Below are positions 12,161-23,349 of a stretch of 64,000 bases of DNA, in pieces. Origin of the DNA: Dryococelus australis. Lineage: Eukaryota; Arthropoda; Insecta; Phasmatodea; Phasmatidae. How positions within the stretch are numbered: the first letter of the stretch is position 1; each line of letters opens with the position of its first letter. The translations under genes and the position numbers were made by a program. The notes beneath the pieces were generated by a model. It saw only the letters and a program-made list of their open reading frames with translations, was not told the DNA's origin and ran no database searches. The stretch spans positions 217,562,547 to 217,626,546 of the forward strand of contig CM056995.1 of the NCBI GenBank assembly GCA_029891345.1. The letters run 5' to 3'.

Positions 12161-15100
12161 CAATCACGTTTTGTTTTTGAAGGTTACCTATATTTTGATT
12201 ATTGCCACTTTTATTTTGAATATCACCTTTGGGTGCTGATATTTCTTTCTTATATGCTTCTTTTCTCTGTTGTTGCAGCTGGACGAAAGGAGTCGTTTGG
12301 AATTTCTAGTGCAGAAACATTTTTTAGCTGCATGCTTCTACATTATGACCCACAGTGCCCTCAACAACAGCGTTGTGAAGAGTTGCTACTCGCTTCAGCC
12401 ATCAGAGAAGTAGGAATGGAATCTTGGTGATATGGTAAAGCTAGTCAAGGCCCTCTCCATTGATGCAAACATTGATCTCCTCCAACATAATTGGTGAATT
12501 CTACATCAAGAGCTGTAAAACTTGAAAGCTGAAGACTGAAAAAATCTTCATTGATCTAAGCTTATATTTCTCATGAACCATTGTGTTAAATTTTCGTTCA
12601 CAGTATACTTTAGTCACAGGAATTATACTAAACTCAGTAGAAGCCTTCTGGTACTGTATAAATGCAGATCATAATGACCATTAAATTTTAACCACTATTC
12701 ATTTGTTCCATCCTTAACTGTTTCACGTGCTTTCAGTAATCTTATTTCTCCATCCCGCTGATGTAGTGAAAGTTCAAACTTCTTTGACAAAGTAGCAATT
12801 TAATCTTTTTTTTTGTATCAAACATTTTTCCTTTCATAGTGACACTTGTAATTGATTCCTAACCAGGTCATTGAACCAGAATATCCACATTGGTTTTTTT
12901 TTTTTTTTTTTTTTTTTTTTGCGAATTTCACCTTTCATTTGTTTCTGGAAAATGTTCATTTTGACAAATTTTTATTCAATGCAGAGGTACCTCTTTTGTC
13001 ATTTGATGGAAGTAACTTCAGCTCAATTTTCTTTATAATTTTTCAGGACTACATTATATGACTTACTGAAATATGTCTCATGAGAATGCTTACCTTGAAA
13101 TAATGTTCACAAATGTGCACTCCTCTTATGGTAATCAAAATAACTAACTTGAAATATTAAAGTATATAGTTTTCTGATTTTAACAATTATTTGTAGAATA
13201 GGATGCAGGAACTCAGTGCCTACAAAAAACTCAAAACTGGGTAATTGGTTGCTTAAGTAGTCCTTTTCCTTTAACTTTCACATCTGGGAAGATGCTAGTT
13301 TCTATAACTTGAGTACAGCAACTATAGCTGAAAAATGTAACGTACTGCAGCAACTGCTTGGGCTTTACAAATCCATCTTGTTGTTCAGAGAGATTTCAGT
13401 GTTCTTAATTTTGTTTCAACACAGTTTGAGGTTTGCACAACTAATTAATGGCTTTCTATAAATTTCTACAGCGACAAAACAGTTTCACAGTTAAAAAATT
13501 TAACTGTTTACAGATCTTTCTAAACACTAACCAACCAGTATTAGATTCAAGCAGTGAGCAAAACAATGAAATATAGAATTTTCTTATTAATATCTACTAT
13601 GCATCTGGATTTAACACCACTAATCTGACCTGCCATCACTGAGGCACTATCAGAATATACAGATAGCACACATTTCCAGCTCTTGTTTCTATTCTTCCAT
13701 TACTCTGTTCAATTTGCTGAAAATTGTTTGTGTATCTGTGATATGTAATTGTTAAAACCCACAAATGTTTTAACTGTTCTATTTTGGTAGTAATAAAAAT
13801 GTATAATATGGTGACCACAGTCACTTGTTCAATGTGCCATAAAAAATATATTTTTATCCTGTAGTGTTTTGCAAATTACCTGCTGAATAACATTATGTAG
13901 TCTTTAGTGATTTGATTGAATCAACTTTTATTTTGTTTCTTAAATATTTACTATTCTTTAGCCCTGCTTCAAAATGCTGGTTTATAACAGAACCTTTTTT
14001 TTTGTTATTAGAAAATATATTGTTTGACTTCTTATGAAGTCTGAAATACTCATTTACATCTATTCAGTATCTGGATGATGGTGGTGATGATGATTCATTT
14101 GTTAAGCAGGTGACTCTTGTCTCAAGAGTGTTATGTTGTGGTGTCTTCTGTATCGTTTCAGTTCGCAGGTCATTTGTTACAGCTAATCCTGTTGAAAGAT
14201 TTTTTGAAAATGTATTTTTTTTTTCTGTCGGGCCCATGATGTGCTGGTCTCTTCTCTTACAATTCTCGTAAAAAATTTAACTTGAGGTAGGAGATGAAAT
14301 ATTATTGTTTCAGTAATTGCTTGGTATTACGGGTGAAATGCATATTACTAATGCAAAGTTTAAACTTACCAATCCATCACTGAAGTAAACAAACACTGCA
14401 AACAAACACTGATTCTTTTTTCGAGGATACAAAAACAGTAAAAATAACACACAAACAGTCTGACTGTTACACTGTATTGAAAACAGGCATAACTGGAGAC
14501 AAAGGGAAAATTAATACTTTATTACAAAATCATGATCATTCTGCCTTCGACCACACATTTTAGAGAGTTGTAGTTGAACTACATCTGTACATCTAGTATC
14601 CCTGCTGGTGTAAGCAAAAGTTCAGTGAATATTAGATGGTTGGTTTTCCCAATCTGGAAGGGGTGAAAAGAGAAAATAAAGAGCAGTAACTTTTTTCTCC
14701 TTTGCTTTCTGGCTAGAATTCATCCACCCTTGTTCAAAGGTAGATTAACTTGTTTATGACAGTTATACATAAAAGATAAACACATTGTTAAAATTTCCAT
14801 ATTGAAGATCTAAATTAAGAGTAAATCTAACTGATATTTCTCGTTCAATGTGTTTACTATGACACTTGAACCAAAATTACAGAATTACAAATGTAAACCA
14901 CCACCTGACAAACAAAGTAAAAATTTCATATGTCCGATGTTACATTCATGGATACTAGACATAACAGGGTTGAGAGTTTTGAGTTGCCAGTACGCATGGT
15001 ATTCCGGAACTGTAAATGTTGGGAAAGAATCTGAGGTTCAGAATAAAACAGAATTACCTGACTAGGCACCAGTCACTGCTAGAAAGCAGTGATGTGAGAG

Positions 15101-16250
15101 CTGATGTGGTCGACCACCCAGATGTAGTCCAGCCTGATCTTGAGTGATGAAATCTTGAAGTCTGAGATATTTAGGCCCCTACCTGCATGCCTGGTGTTGG
15201 TATGAATTAATGCAGGTTACTGGGTCCTGTCTCAGACACGCCCAAAGGCAGCACTCAAAATAACACACGTCATTTTGATAAACACATGCCTATTTTCCTT
15301 GTACCAATAAAATTACATTGCACATACTGGCAAAACAAAACAATTTAAGCAGATCTGGAACTGTGCCTGCCTGGTAGTCTGGTAGGCTATGCTGCAAAGA
15401 TTCATTAGCAAATGGTTACATGAAAATGTGAATTACAAAATTTTGCCTCCCTGGGCAATACTATTCCATGGGGATACTGGATAAGAAGAAATTAATTTTT
15501 TTTTAGATTTAAACAGAATTAATTCTAATGTTGCAACTGGGCATGATTGTGTAAATAAATCAGTGTGGCACAACTTTCACACATAATACACATCACGTCC
15601 GCTTCATGTGACGTAGAACGTTCTGTCAGTGTATTTGAAAAGCCTGCAGGTCTTGCCCGCACCGTCTTTTCAAACATCATGTGACAAATTTATGTACATG
15701 ATAAATCATGCAAGTAAACATTCCTACCCAGTTGAATAAAATTTAAAATAAATAACATTAAATGTAACATTACAGATTATGAACTGGTTAATTTTTCATA
15801 CTTTATACTTGCTTGAGAAATACTTTATTTTAGTTTTCCACAACAGAATTTATGAATCTATATTAATGTAATAATTTGGTTATAATTTCACAATTTTTTT
15901 GTATTAACACTTATATCATCTTAGCTCAGTCAGTTTTGGAACAGACTCTTTCTTCTACGTATGTGGTATATAGGGATTATTAAGCACCCAAACTAGCTTA
16001 GGCTAGCATAGTGACATCACGTGAAGTGACGATCATGACATTTCCGTATGCCGTGTTTAAGACGGTTGTGAACCCCTGACTTAAGGAAGCTCTGCCACCA
16101 TCATGTAATTCAGCGGGCGTTGGTAATTTAGGCTCCAACTATATCGGACTAATCTTGTGGTCCGCCAGCCTAATTTAGGTCAATTAGTCCGGCAGAGCTG
16201 AGTGTGAACTAGGACTAATTAAAACCTAGCTTTGTAGTGTGTGATAGTTA
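12161..16250. other. AT-rich non-coding stretch
   Basis: A 27-base T run lies at 12894-12920. Everything else is AT-rich sequence with short, unconvincing frames. No known repeat family is recognised. Confidence 0.5.
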
Positions 16251-16530
16251 TCCCTGCACATCGAACGAAAGTCAAACCGACGGTGCCATATGAAGTTGAG
16301 AAAATGTTGGCAGTTTGTAACGGCTTACCTTCGCTGCAACAGGGGTGTGTTTGACGAGCTTCACGCCTCACGTCCGCTGGGCGGGCCTGCTGGTGAGCAA
16401 GTATGGGCGCCGCGGGGCCGCTGCCGCCCACAAAATCTATGATTGCCTTCCCCTCCCTCGTACGTCACCTTGACCACGTGATGCCTGCCAGCCAGTCACG
16501 TACCACCAGGGTGCCCTTCCAAGACTTCAG
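16250..16530. promoter_or_regulatory. CpG-rich island, candidate promoter region
   Basis: Between about 16330 and 16440 there are roughly a dozen CpG dinucleotides in a background that is otherwise very CpG-poor and AT-rich. TACGTCAC near 16461 resembles a CRE-like site, and CACGTG occurs nearby. It is 6.6 kb upstream of the first visible TATDN1 exon and immediately upstream of LINE relics. Whether it serves TATDN1, a minus-strand gene, or is repeat-derived cannot be told. Confidence 0.35.
16329..16431 (-). CDS. Candidate 5' coding exon of an unknown minus-strand gene
   Basis: On the minus strand an ATG at 16431 opens a frame of 34 codons, rich in Gly, Pro and Ala, that runs into a consensus splice donor GAAG/GTAAGC at 16329/16328. 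The frame stays open beyond the donor to 16219, so it is not proof of splicing. It lies in the CpG island, as first exons often do. No downstream exon on the minus strand was recognised to the left, and the peptide matches no family I know. Confidence 0.2.
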
Positions 16531-17572
16531 ATATCGATGGAGTGAAGATCATTTTGTAATGTTCTAGATGATTTTAAATAAAATATAAATATAGGTGTCT
16601 CACCCAGATTCGAGGAGACAGCACAGGGTTTTCACTTGGGCAGGAACTGCTGTTCCGTCAACATTTTAAAGGGGCGGGGGGGGGGAGACTAAGAAGTCTA
16701 CAAATGTTGACTTCTTATTAATAAAAGGATCATATTTTCAGAACATCTTGTTATAATTTTCTATATACCTGTTTACAATATCTGTTTTAAAATTTAAAGT
16801 TTCAAAATTGTTCGTAAATCTATGACTATAGTTAGGTATCCTAAGCCCTAACATGGAAACTAACTACAGACAAAAATACTAGAGACAATACAATAACACA
16901 AAACACATGGACAGAGACAACAAGCAAATACAAAACATAAAACACATTTAACATGGAAAACAATCAAGAAAATTTACAAAAGTACTATTACCATAAAAAT
17001 ACTAATAACATACAATACAATGGTGAATCCCTAAAAAAAGGTTAATAGGCCTATAATGTTCAGATAGATCACTAAATGTAAGTTTTTTTAACCTATAAAT
17101 GGGTCATACGTAGAAAAATATTTATTATAGTTATCTACACATCTATTTACTAGATATTTTCTAAGATATAAAGAAGTGAAAATATGAGAGATTCTATGTT
17201 TATAGTTAGGGAACTTTAATGCTTCCTTCATTAAAATTTATAAACAATATAAATGTGATTGAAAAGAATTTACTAAAAATGTGCATCAATAAACTCTCTA
17301 TGTAATTTCTAATTTTGAGTGTTATATTTTAAAAGTTCATTATTATTATATATAAAATCTTGACTATATGGGAATCTAAGGTATAAAAGTTTAAAAACAT
17401 TTTTTGTACATGTTCTATCCTAATTGAATCAGTGTTAGTAATATTATTCCAGATCACTGAACAATATTCTTACCTAGACCTAATTAACGAATAATAAAGA
17501 CATAGCAAGGAGTCAGGTAATGTAGCTAAAAAGGTGATATATTTGATTAAACCTAATGTGCGACTATTGTTA

Positions 17573-18534
17573 CTAATGTAGACTATCTACATGACAATGA
17601 AAAAATAATTTACAATCTAAAATAACTCCTAAATCATGTATATACTCTACTCTGTTAATTACAATATTATTAACATATTTATGTACAACTGGGTTAGTTT
17701 TCCCTGTAAAAGTGATGCACATGGTTTTAGATTCATTCAGTGTCATGGCATTTACTATATACCAATTCATAATATCAGTAATATCCTGCTGTAGCATCAC
17801 ACAATCCCGCCCATCCTTAACAATCTTATAGATCTTTAACACATCTGCTTAGAGTAGTGTATGAGAATGCCTTCCGACACTGATATCATTTATAAAAACA
17901 TTAAAGAGTAGCGGGGAGAGTGTACCACCTTGGGGAACTCCAGGCAATAGCGAAAAGGAATTGGAATAAACATTATCTATTCTAACAACACATTTTCTGT
18001 GAAAAAAATAGTTAGTAAACCAAGCAACATATAAATCATCGAGGCCTATCCTATTTCTTGTAATGTTTTCAATATGATTTCATGGTGACGTGTCAAAAGC
18101 TTTTTGAAGATCAAACGAAATAACGTCCATTTGATTTCTAGATAAAACTTCTTTATATAAGTCATTGACAAAATTAAACAAATTAGTTGTGATTGTTTTT
18201 CCAGATTGGAAGCTATGTTGCGATTCCGTCACTAAATTTTTGTATGGAAATTTAGATGTCTATGTATTACATTTTCAAAAACCTTGGAGAAGCCACATAA
18301 TAAAGATATAGGCCTGTAATTATTAATATCCTGCTTGTTACCTTGCTTTAATATTGGCACTACAATTGCATGTTTCCAAATGGATGGAAAAACATTAGCA
18401 GCAAGACTACAGTTAAAAATATGAGTAAGTGGTGCTGTAAATATACTAGCACAGCCTTTAAGAATAAAGTTTGGAATATCGTCATAACCAGTGGCTTTAC
18501 TACATTTGAGCTTTTTTATTGCCCAAAGTACCAT
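17573..18534 (-). pseudogene. LINE reverse transcriptase fragments, catalytic site destroyed
   Basis: The first piece (18534-18232) has KATGYDDIP, VPILKQG and NNYRPISLL, the classical RT motifs 0-2. In the intervening sequence ISFDLQKAFDT (motif A) and GVPQGGTLSPLLF (motif B) can be read on the minus strand near 18.1 and 17.9 kb. The YADD box at 17840-17851 reads stop-Ala-Asp-Val, so both the aromatic residue and the last catalytic Asp are lost. The third piece (17842-17573) is the RT thumb side (NWYIVNAMTLNESKT). Confidence 0.8.
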
Positions 18535-19094
18535 ACCTTACGTAATAATAGGACTATTAATAGTTAAATTATTCCCTTGAGGTTTACTTGAGCAATAGTT
18601 GACAGTTTTTTGTACATACATTTTAGCAAAAAAAAACTACCAAAAATATTTGCTAGATTAACTGCATCCTGTATTGTTTTATTATTATTAATAAACAAAG
18701 TTATATTTTCTTTAAAACCTTTCTTCATAGTTTTAACATAATTCCAAAAATCACTCGGATGATGCTTTAAATTATTATTAATCTTTGTCAACCAATTTAG
18801 CTTATCTGATTTGATTTTTTCCTTAACTAATTTACGATGTTCCAATAAATGTTCATAATTTAAAACAGATTTGGCTTTTTTATGTAACCTGAAAAAATGT
18901 TCTTTCTTTTTTAATAGTTTTATTAAATCATACCAAAACCAAAAAGGATATTGTCTTTTTTTCCTCCTTTACCTAGATATACTGATCAATCAGGAATTGT
19001 AAAGTACTAGTGACATATTCTACCTTTGATTGACGTCAGTCATCTGAAAGGTATGGGTCCAATCAAAATTGTTAGTTGATAAGTACAGAGACAA

Positions 19095-19873
19095 CTAATC
19101 GCCTATTTTATAGTTCCTAAAATAAGTGGGATTGTTATTGAAAGTAAATTTTCCAGAATCCGTTGTACCATGACAAAGAAAAGCAGGATGATAGGTATCC
19201 TCCTCCACAATCGGGTCAACAGATTTATCAACAGTAACATAAGAATTAGAAAAAACTAAATCCAATAATTCTGTAGAAGGTTTACAAAAGTTAAATTGCT
19301 CCAAATTAAGTAAATTTGTTAACAGTAAAAGAGTTTAACCTTTAATTTTATTGTAATAATGTGTAATATTCTGTGTATGTAAAGAATTCCATTCTATTCT
19401 CGGTATATAAAAATCGCAGACAATTATTTGATTTGAATAATTTTACAATTTATCCTCTATAAATGTAAAATAATCATTAACTACTGTAACTGGCAATTGT
19501 GGAGGAAGGTACAAATTGCAGGTAAGGATTTTATTAACTTTAATACTAGTAATTTCGATCCAAACCGATTCAATATTTTCTTTAACCAGATCGAATTCTT
19601 GGGTAACATGCCGATAATTCAAAACATTTATTGCAGTTAAGACACCACCTCTACTGAGTTTAGTTATCTTAACATCCCTATCTTTAGGGAATATATATGA
19701 TAAGTATCTGAAAAATAATGTGCATTAATACTATAATCATTAAACCAAGTTTCAGTAAGACATATAATACAGTAATTAGCACTATTAATGTTTTGCGAAA
19801 ACACTTGTGATTTGGTTCTTAATCCTCTTATATTCTGGTAATAAAGATTAAAATCTCTGGACGGCATTAACAA
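19095..19873 (-). pseudogene. LINE endonuclease domain fragments
   Basis: The first piece (19873-19664) has YYQNIRGLRTK and CLTETWF, the start and the catalytic-Glu motif of AP-like LINE endonucleases. The second (19304-19095) has LLDLVFSN, then a run of acidic residues and YHPAF, the SDH-equivalent end of the domain with HPA in place of the usual His-bearing triad. The frame between them is interrupted. Confidence 0.75.
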
Positions 19874-19917
19874 AGTCTGCTAATAACAACTCCGTCAGCC
19901 TCATTTTACTTATGTAT

Positions 19918-21054
19918 TTATAACGGCTCCTCCTGCCATCTCATTAGTTTTTTCCAAAGTTTGTTCTTCTGTAGCAGGCACTTCTGACTATGTAGCTGCT
20001 CGTTCTGAAGCCTGCCGTAAAAAGGGCTGAGCAAACAGCTGGCGGGCCAAAATACAGTGTTGAAAATTTTGTCAATTTCAGAATCTACCACAGAAACATA
20101 AAATGGGGAATACGAATGATAGCGAGTTTTTAACTTAGCCACTTTAAGGTTGGATACCGTCAGTTCATGATTTATATAAGTTACTATGTCATTTCTTTGA
20201 ACTTCAGGAGCAAATCTGGTCACAAACAGAGCTTTCATTTTGTGTTTAACCACTTTCGGTACTATTTTAATATTAACATTGTTTCTGACACCCACTTGTA
20301 TCGGCTTCTTGGAAACGGCCTGCCGATCAGCCGGTGACCCACTTTCAACATTGGACTTAGTACTGCGCCTGCGGACCAACACAAAGCCGTTGTCGTCAGC
20401 AGCTGGCGACACAGCTTCTTCCTGCTGATCTTCACCTTTTTCATTTGAATGAACAAAGGGTGTCGTCTTGCCATATGTTACTTTGCTATTTAAATTGCTG
20501 GTCAAGTTTGAGGATGTAGTTGAACTGTTACTAACCATTTCACTGTAGGTTTTCTTCTTATTCACAGGATTAAACCCAGAAACTTCACATTTAGTACAAA
20601 CGGTTTTTTCATGTTCCTTCGTCGCCTGAAAACTTTCGAACATGGCCCTTAAAAGAGAATTATCCTCTTTCAAGTCTCTCACTTCTTGTTTGAGTTCATC
20701 AATTTTAGTGCAAAGCACCTCAAATAAATTTTCCACTGTAGTTTCCATGCTTTCTGCTACTTGTTTTGATATATCACTAACCACTGGATCGTCACGCACA
20801 ATGTTTACTAAAGAATTCTTTTGTCCATTCGTCGAACTTGATTTCTCCGTCATTGAATTTTTACTGTTACGTTTTGGTGATAATCCAAACATATTTTGTT
20901 TGTCCCTACAGTTCGTACATTTATATTCCACACTTGAGTCAATAACACACAGATCATGGACGCGCGACCCGCAGGAGCCTGCACATTTTACGACTTTCTG
21001 TCTCCCATAAAATGGTTTACCGCATTCTTGACACTAATCTGCACTTGAGGGCAT
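19918..21054 (-). pseudogene. LINE ORF1 with N-terminal PHD-like finger
   Basis: The frame starts at ATG 21052-21054 but the seventh codon (21034-21036) is TAG. After it the pattern CQECGKPFYG, KCAGSCGSRVHDLC and KCTNC is a C-C-C-C-H-C-C-C PHD-type finger. The next about 330 residues stay open: a coiled-coil-like segment (ENLFEVLCTKIDELKQEV), a Ser/Lys-rich linker, and a C-terminal RRM-like segment (ALFVTRFAPEV, YINHEL, YHSYSPFYVSV). Known function of such ORF1 proteins is RNA binding and chaperoning in the retrotransposition particle. The single early stop makes this the least damaged part of the element. Confidence 0.8.
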
Positions 21055-21176
21055 ATAAAAACTCCTAAAGTCCAAAGGTTCTGGCATTACCGACACCATT
21101 TCCACTAAATAAACAACTCTCTCGCGGGAGTAGAGGTAGCACACATCCTTCCTCGAGGAGCGCCCAGCCAATAATA

Positions 21177-21197
21177 ATACATACATACATACATACA
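21177..21197. repeat. (TACA)n microsatellite, LINE 3' tail
   Basis: About five TACA units on the + strand. On the minus strand it is the (TGTA)n tail of the LINE to its right. Confidence 0.85.
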
Positions 21198-22400
21198 CTC
21201 GCAATTAGACTACCGTCCGGTGGCGAGCTCTCTCCCTCATCCAACCAACTCCTCTTCCACTCCCTTCCTGAACCTTTCAACCCCCTCACAGATACCAATA
21301 CCTCCCTCAACACATTTCACTCCCTCATACACCTCACAAGCATGGACTGCCTACCACGCTCTGTTCTCCTCCACACCCTCTGAAGCTTCTCACTGTTGTT
21401 TCCTCTCCCTCTAAATACCCCCTTACTTAGCTTGCAGTGTAGCCCTCCCCATCCTCCCTCTTCATTCACCATTTTGTACACCCTGACTAGCTGTTCAACT
21501 TTCCTCCTGTCCTTCAATGAGCTCCACCCCATTTCTTTCATCATCACTGATGATCTATAGTTCCCTTCTTCCTCATCATCCTGCCCTGCCTTCTCCACCT
21601 ACCCTTCATCCATCTTGCTGCCGTTTTCTGCACCTTTTCCAGCTCTCGCACCTCTACCTCCACGTACAGGTCCCATGCTGCCGCAGCATATTCTGACATT
21701 GGCCTACCATTGTGCTATATGCCTTCTCCTTCACCTCACAGCTGACTCCCTTCAACACCCTTCCCAACATACCCAGAGCACTTCTTCCCTTTGCAACCAC
21801 CCTCTGTACCTGTTTTTTTCCATCTGAGGTCTCCCTGCAGTACAATCCCTTGATACTTATATTCTGCTGCTTCTTCTATCTCTTGTCCCTCCCATCTGTA
21901 CATGTCCCTGCTTATCACCTTCTTCCTTGTAAACCTCACTACTTTAGTTTTTCTTACATTTATCTTCATTTTATTTTCCCTGGTCCACAACCATATCTTG
22001 TCAATGTCCGTTTGCAAGTTTACTCCCCCCCCCCCTTTTTTTTTCCCCCACACTATACACAACACAATCGTCTAGAAACAATCTTATTTTTCCCCTAATC
22101 TCCAAACCTATGTCATTTACCGTTATGGCAAACAACAAAGGACCTAGCACTCTTCCCTGTGGCACCCCTGACGTAACCTCGCCTTCCTCCGATATTGCCT
22201 CCCCACTTTCACCCTCTGCCTTTGCCCCCTGAGGAAGTCCCTCTACCCTCGTGTCCGGTATAAGCTCCTCCACTTTCCTCATCAATGTTCCATGGGGCAC
22301 CCATCTTATCAAATTCTTTTTCAAAATCTATGAAGCAGGCATCCACCTACTTCCCCTCATCAACTACCTGCACCAGATCCTCTAATAGCCCTGAAGGTCT
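21177..22400 (-). mobile_element. Second LINE, 5'-truncated, with (TGTA)n tail
   Basis: On the minus strand, from right to left: ACFIDFEKEFDKM (RT motif A) near 22.33 kb, SGVPQGRVLGPLLF (motif B), RLFLDDCVVYS (FADD box with Ala changed to Leu), a Trp/Lys-rich thumb, and a 3' open segment ending at an exact tetranucleotide tail at 21177-21197. The tail followed by unrelated sequence marks the 3' end. The 5' end is truncated near motif A. Frameshifts are present. It abuts the 5' end of the first LINE. Confidence 0.75.
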
Positions 22401-22914
22401 CAGATCCAATAATAAACATGCAACAAATTGGAAGTACAATCATCACTTCACTGTGACACAACAACAAATAACCAATGTACAGATAATATCTTGATGGTTG
22501 TACATCTTACTGTGAAGTCAAGTCTACAAGTTATTGAACTCGTAAAATTATCAGGTCTCCAAGTACACTGCTGTGTCATATATCGGGACCAATAGATATG
22601 TTAGACTTTGAATGCGGAATATAGTGTGAACAACAAATTATGTCTTCCACTACATGAAGATGCGGTTTTCTGCTTTCTACATTGTAGATCTTTAAATCCA
22701 CCTTGTGTGCAACATCATGTATATAGGGTGCTGTAACAGAAATAAGTAAAAGTTAACCCATAGAGATGAAAAATTGCCTGTGAATTGCTGTTATGTGCAA
22801 GACTCACGTTTCAAAATGACGGGAGACTTGTTTGATGACAGTGTGTGGTATGCATCTGGATGTAGGTACATAGTGAGAGCATGTATGCAGGCATAAGTTG
22901 TGCATGACACATAG
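22401..22914. other. AT-rich non-coding sequence
   Basis: Nothing recognised between the LINE and the SINE. Confidence 0.5.
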
Positions 22915-23140
22915 TTTGCGTAACTGCTAGAGTACTCGCTCCTACTAGGGTGAGCTGGGTTTGATTCCCGGCAGGGTCACTCCCCAGATTTTTGCATGTA
23001 GGAATCGTGCCGAATGATGCCACTGGTTGGTGGGTATTCTCGTCAATCTTCCGTTTTCTCACACTCACGTTCAGGCACTGCTCCATTTTCACCGCGTTTC
23101 ACCCTCGTCAGCTGTCGAACCTCATTATGAGCTGTCCAAA
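22915..23140 (+). mobile_element. tRNA-derived SINE just upstream of TATDN1 exon 2
   Basis: The tRNA-like head has an A-box-like TAACTGCTAGAG at 22921 and a B box GGTTTGATTCC at about 22958. The body (GGAATCGTGCCGAATGATGCC, TTCAGGCACTGCTCCAT and more) is shared with copies at 47.94 kb (+) and 50.6 kb (-). The similarity reaches at least 23130, about 40 bp before the exon 2 acceptor. Confidence 0.8.
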
Positions 23141-23169
23141 CCTCTTTGTGACACGTGTTTTTGTTGCAG

Positions 23170-23349
23170 ACATAGCAGTGAATCTGACGGACCCAATGTA
23201 CCTAGGGCTGTACCATGGTACTCAGAAGCATCCGGCTGACTTGTTGAAAGTGCTCTGTCGAGCGTGGGACACGGGCATGCAGAAGATGATTATTACAGGC
23301 GGCAGTCTAGAAGATAGCAAGGCAGCTCTTACAATGGCCGGCACAGATG
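23170..23349 (+). CDS. TATDN1: TATDN1 exon 2 (first visible exon)
   Basis: 180 bp. The acceptor is a T-rich tract ending TTGTTGCAG just before 23170, and the donor is GTAATG at 23350. The exon starts in phase 1 (AC completes GAC, Asp) and ends with one base (G) of a Gly codon. It encodes the N-terminal strand (DIAVNLTDP, first metal-binding region) and the [13 protein letters not shown] helix region that matches the human ITGGNLQDSKDAL segment. A SINE ends only a few tens of bases upstream of the acceptor, so the branch-point region may be partly SINE-derived. Confidence 0.95.

Larger units (their letters stand above)
16700..21060 (-). mobile_element. CR1/Jockey-like non-LTR retrotransposon, degenerate
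   Basis: Minus-strand order is ORF1 with PHD finger (21054-19918), endonuclease pieces (19873-19095), then reverse transcriptase pieces (18534-17573) and an AT-rich 3' part. This order and the PHD-bearing ORF1 are typical of the CR1/L2/Jockey group. All parts carry stops or frameshifts. The 3' boundary near 16.7 kb is estimated from where the coding-derived sequence fades. Confidence 0.8.

Noticed and set aside
21712..22098. Plus-strand frames across 21.2-22.1 kb (up to 128 codons)
   Set aside because: They are shadows of the minus-strand LINE reverse transcriptase.
16500..23169. TATDN1 first coding exon in this interval
   Set aside because: I looked for an ATG followed within about 30 nt by an FI-type codon pair and a phase-1 GT donor and found no convincing candidate.
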